Origin: Burkholderiales bacterium
GTDB taxonomy: Bacteria > Pseudomonadota > Gammaproteobacteria > Burkholderiales > Usitatibacteraceae
NCBI GenBank assembly: GCA_025350945.1
Contig: JANXWW010000138.1
Span: 1-16,285, forward strand
DNA: 16,285 nucleotides
Direction: 5' to 3'
The notes under the pieces were generated by a model that had not been told where the DNA came from, ran no database searches, and worked only from the letters and a program-made list of their open reading frames with translations. A program made the translations under genes and the position numbers. Below, piece by piece: positions 13,541-16,285 of the stretch (its first letter is position 1; every line of letters starts with the position of its first letter).

Positions 13541-16285
13541 CTAAAAACGAAAGCGCGTGATCGCCACTTTTTTTCCGCTCGGCAGAATCATATTGGCCTG
13601 ATCCGCGCTGCTGAAATCGATGCTGATGCTGCCAATATCGGTCGTGCTGGTCGGTGCCTTGTAAGGGCCGCCCAGTGATTGCCCGCCACGAATGGTGATA
13701 AGTCTTCCCGCATATTTAGCAACTGATTGCATGGTGCCAGACGAGTAGTACCAAACAGGATTTCCAGCTGCGTCGTACATAAAGCCCACCATGAACAGCG
13801 TATTGCCCTGCACCTCAATCGAATAGCCGCGACCACTTTCGCTGGCATTCCACCACCAGCCATTTTCACCGGTGCCGACACCGATGCCGCCGAACACGAA
13901 CGTGCTCACGGGTGTATTGCCACCGGGCCAAACCATATTGGCGGTGAGCCCGTCGGCGGCGAAGGTCAAGGTCAACGGGCCTAAATCGGTACTGGTTTGC
14001 GGCGCAACGTAATTGCCTTCCAAAGTTTGCCCGTTTTTAAAAGTCGTCGCGCGGCCAGTAAATGTCGTTGCTGAATACGGACCGGAAGAGGTGAACCAGG
14101 TGGGGCGGCCATCCGCTTCGTAGTAATAACCTGCGATAAAAAGTACATCGCCGCGCTTCTCAATGAAAAAGCCACGGCCACTTTCAGCTGCGTTCCACCA
14201 CCAGCCTGTTTTGGGGCCACCGGTTGGGTTAGGTGCGCCACTTGACTTGATATCAACCGCGGCGAATGCCAGCGCCGAACACGAATTCACCCGATTGGCG
14301 ACGTAAACAACGGCTTTGCCCACGTTCGGTGTGTCTGCGGCAGGAATGGTCACGCGCAATTGATTCACGCCCGTCAGCACCGCATTACGGCGAACGTTGG
14401 CGACATAGACTTCGCTGGATGCGGTAAAACCTGTGCCGACAATATCAAATTCGATGGGTGCGGCGAAATCAAATTGAGATTTGCTCACCGATGAAATGCG
14501 CAGCGGTTCTGCAACAGTATTGATCTCGGGTGCCGCGTAAGGGATTTCTGTAATAACGAAACTTGCCTGATTGCCAGTGCCTGTAAAGTTACCATTCCAG
14601 CGAACGATGACCATTCCGGCGGGCGGGTTATAAGTCGCCACGAGGGACTCGCCAAAATTATAGAAACCTTCATCAGGGCCGACTCGGTCGAGCGATACGC
14701 TGCCGCATGAAGTTGAGCCGTTATCGATCTCGGTAAATGCCTTGAACTGTTTGATGTAGCGGGCAGTGTAAGTCACATTGGCATTTAACCCCCCGGCAGG
14801 CTTGGTGACGATAACGCGCGCCGGTGTGGTGGAAGTCGCACCGCCTTCCCATGCGACAAATTTGTATCGCACGTTGTTGGTTAGCCCGCGCACGATAGGC
14901 TTTGCCTGGTATTCGCGCGCTTCACCTGTTGCCCACAAAAAGCTGGTGGTCGGCAAATTTTGATCGAGGTTATTGGTGCCATCGACGCGCGTGGTGATCG
15001 CGCCGGTAAATTCGCCGCCGACATGTTCGGCTTTGACTTTCGCGAGTGCTGTATCCGTGAAATTAGCAACCCAATCTGCCAATACATAATTGGCACCAAT
15101 TGACACCGGCCCGGCAAACTGGTTTGAGCTACGATTCGAGGCGAGCGGAAAATGAAACAGCGACCCGGTCGGCGGGCCCCACAGCGCAAACTGAAAGCCG
15201 CCCGGTGCCGCTGCATCGGCGGTGATCGGCGTGTTCGCGCGGTAGTACAAACCTGCAGCACCGGCAATAGGCTGAGGTGCGGGGAATAATGTTGCCACGC
15301 CGCCGGTCACGTTTGATGATGATTTTACTTCAACGACTTGCGAAAAATGCGCAGTGTAGGTGCTGACAGCGGGACGACTGACGGGCTGCCCAAGACTGCC
15401 ATCGCCTGCCGCCACTGTAATCGTTTGATTGGGGTTCAGTGTTGCCGCGCGATCATTATTCCAGCGCGCGAACGTGAGTAAATTTCCATTCGAATTCGCA
15501 ATACCGGCTGGTACACCAAGTGCGTGCGTGGACCCAATCGCCCAATTAAATGTGGCCGGTGTTGCCATCAGCACACCATCCACCAAAACTTTCTGCCCGG
15601 TGGGAAATGAATCAATGGTGGTCGTTACTTCTGCGAAATCATAGAGCCTGCGGACCGCCTCCAGATCGCCCGACGAATAACGCTCGCGCGCACCAATCGG
15701 AATGCCCGCAGGAATGGTGTTCAAGCTGGGCTTATAAATCTTCACAAAACTATAGGCCGAGTAATGCATGATCGAGCCGTAATCGAAGCCGCCAATATCG
15801 CGCTGATTAGGTGGCGGCTCGTAGTTGGCACCGATAAAACTGGGATCAATATTGGTCAGATCGATATTTAGCCAGGCATTGCGATCCGCGCGTTGTTGCT
15901 CGTGATTAAGCCCAATAGCGTGGCCCATTTCATGCACCAGCACACCCGTGCCGCAAGCCTTTGAACCGCCAATATTTTGCGAGCCACCTGCACGGCCCAC
16001 AGCCGAAAAACACGAACCGAAATTTTCATCTTCACTCAGATTAAACGACACATAATCGTTTTGTGTGGTGCGCGGAATCCATTGCATGAATGGCGCAAGC
16101 TGCGTATTGGCCAGGGTAATTGCAGCGGAAACACGACTATCCGGATCGAGCGTAATCACATACGGCACTTCAACCACGCCTCGCGCATTGCGCGGCCACA
16201 AGCGATTTGCGCTGCCATATATGTGGCCTTTGGCTTGCGCTTTCAGAGCAGTATTTGAAACTGGAAATTTCCCATTGGGCGCTTC
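13541..16285 (-). CDS. Large astacin-like metalloprotease, 5' end outside the window
   Basis: Exported zinc metalloprotease of the M12A (astacin) type with a long C-terminal tail; 914 codons lie in the window and the frame is still open at the right edge. The TTG at 16201 is not a start: 28 open codons precede it and run on to the edge. The catalytic domain starts near RLWPRNARGVVEVPYVI and contains HEMGHAIGLNHE (codons 15934-15899), the complete HExxHxxGxxHE site, and the Met-turn SIMHYSAY (Met at 15769). Domains follow in order: a PEGA-like segment (FPTGQKVLVDGVLMATP), beta-rich bacterial repeats with FxxWxG pieces (FVAWEGG, VIRWNGNFTG), an IPT/TIG-like domain (EFDIVGTGFTASSEVYV), and two C-terminal modules starting GWWWNAAESGRGFFIE and GWWWNASESGRGYSIE. 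The pro-region and signal peptide lie beyond the window. Proteolytic activity is likely; the tail probably serves binding or surface retention. Confidence 0.9.
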   Translation of the reverse strand, partial: EAPNGKFPVSNTALKAQAKGHIYGSANRLWPRNARGVVEVPYVITLDPDSRVSAAITLANTQLAPFMQWIPRTTQNDYVSFNLSEDENFGSCFSAVGRAGGSQNIGGSKACGTGVLVHEMGHAIGLNHEQQRADRNAWLNIDLTNIDPSFIGANYEPPPNQRDIGGFDYGSIMHYSAYSFVKIYKPSLNTIPAGIPIGARERYSSGDLEAVRRLYDFAEVTTTIDSFPTGQKVLVDGVLMATPATFNWAIGSTHALGVPAGIANSNGNLLTFARWNNDRAATLNPNQTITVAAGDGSLGQPVSRPAVSTYTAHFSQVVEVKSSSNVTGGVATLFPAPQPIAGAAGLYYRANTPITADAAAPGGFQFALWGPPTGSLFHFPLASNRSSNQFAGPVSIGANYVLADWVANFTDTALAKVKAEHVGGEFTGAITTRVDGTNNLDQNLPTTSFLWATGEAREYQAKPIVRGLTNNVRYKFVAWEGGATSTTPARVIVTKPAGGLNANVTYTARYIKQFKAFTEIDNGSTSCGSVSLDRVGPDEGFYNFGESLVATYNPPAGMVIVRWNGNFTGTGNQASFVITEIPYAAPEINTVAEPLRISSVSKSQFDFAAPIEFDIVGTGFTASSEVYVANVRRNAVLTGVNQLRVTIPAADTPNVGKAVVYVANRVNSCSALAFAAVDIKSSGAPNPTGGPKTGWWWNAAESGRGFFIEKRGDVLFIAGYYYEADGRPTWFTSSGPYSATTFTGRATTFKNGQTLEGNYVAPQTSTDLGPLTLTFAADGLTANMVWPGGNTPVSTFVFGGIGVGTGENGWWWNASESGRGYSIEVQGNTLFMVGFMYDAAGNPVWYYSSGTMQSVAKYAGRLITIRGGQSLGGPYKAPTSTTDIGSISIDFSSADQANMILPSGKKVAITRFRF
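13544..14206 (-). repeat. Two tandem GWWWN/ESGRG protein modules
   Basis: Two copies of about 105-115 codons, beginning at 14206 and 13861 (345 bases apart), encode the same pattern. Each starts GWWWNA(A/S)ESGRG, then has hydrophobic strands with a (Y/M)(E/D)A(D/A)G(R/N)P(T/V)W turn, then GQ(T/S)L.G.Y.AP..(S)T(D)(L/I)G. The protein copies are clearly homologous although the DNA has diverged, so this is an old duplication. This module recurs at the end of secreted proteins in Xanthomonadales and Burkholderiales; its function is not known to me. Confidence 0.8.

Noticed and set aside
16199..16201. TTG at 16201 as the start of the metalloprotease
   Set aside because: The frame stays open through 28 more codons to the window edge, and a pro-region and signal peptide are still missing, so the gene is cut by the edge.

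Overview
The window looks like chromosomal DNA from a Gram-negative bacterium of moderate GC content. The most likely group is Betaproteobacteria (Burkholderiales-like), with Gammaproteobacteria as the alternative. The reasons are a type IV pilin-like protein, several Sec signal peptides, paired C-terminal modules starting GWWWN..ESGRG (frequent in secreted proteins of these groups), and AGGA/GGTGA-type ribosome binding sites. The genus is not resolved. I see no rRNA, tRNA, CRISPR array, transposase or phage gene.

Layout, left to right. 49-1584 (minus): an MFS transporter followed closely by a small GIY-YIG domain protein. 1744-3075 (plus): an NRAMP-family metal transporter with a non-canonical DPSG metal site, divergent from the MFS gene. 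3144-4328 (minus): a DUF418 membrane protein. 4716-5627 (plus): an exported S1/P1-type nuclease. 5802-6004 (plus): a small secreted protein whose frame is broken just after its start, followed by about 330 bases without a clear gene. 6339-6974 (plus): a class I methyltransferase. 7015-8349 (plus): an exported M20 carboxypeptidase G2-like peptidase. 8531-10713 (minus): a compact three-gene unit, TetR regulator, pilin-like protein and aldo/keto reductase. 10873-11355 (plus): a secreted fasciclin (FAS1) protein, divergent from tetR. A strong two-way terminator lies at 11409-11438. 11453-13468 (minus): an exported CocE/NonD (S15-type) serine hydrolase. 13541 to the right edge (minus): a very large astacin-like metalloprotease cut off by the window end.

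How the genes fit together. Four predicted exported hydrolases (nuclease, glutamate carboxypeptidase-like, S15-type hydrolase, astacin protease) are interspersed with transporters. This suggests breakdown of external polymers and uptake of nutrients, but only some genes are close enough to share a transcript. The most system-like part is 8531-11355. There a TetR gene overlaps the pilin gene by 4 bases (GTGA), the reductase follows after 24 bases, and a near-perfect 16-bp palindrome (TTGTAACCGGTAACAA) sits between tetR and the divergent fasciclin gene. The simplest reading is one regulator controlling an envelope module made of a pilin-like protein, a reductase and a secreted FAS1 adhesion-type protein.

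All functional calls come from reading motifs by eye. No database search was run.
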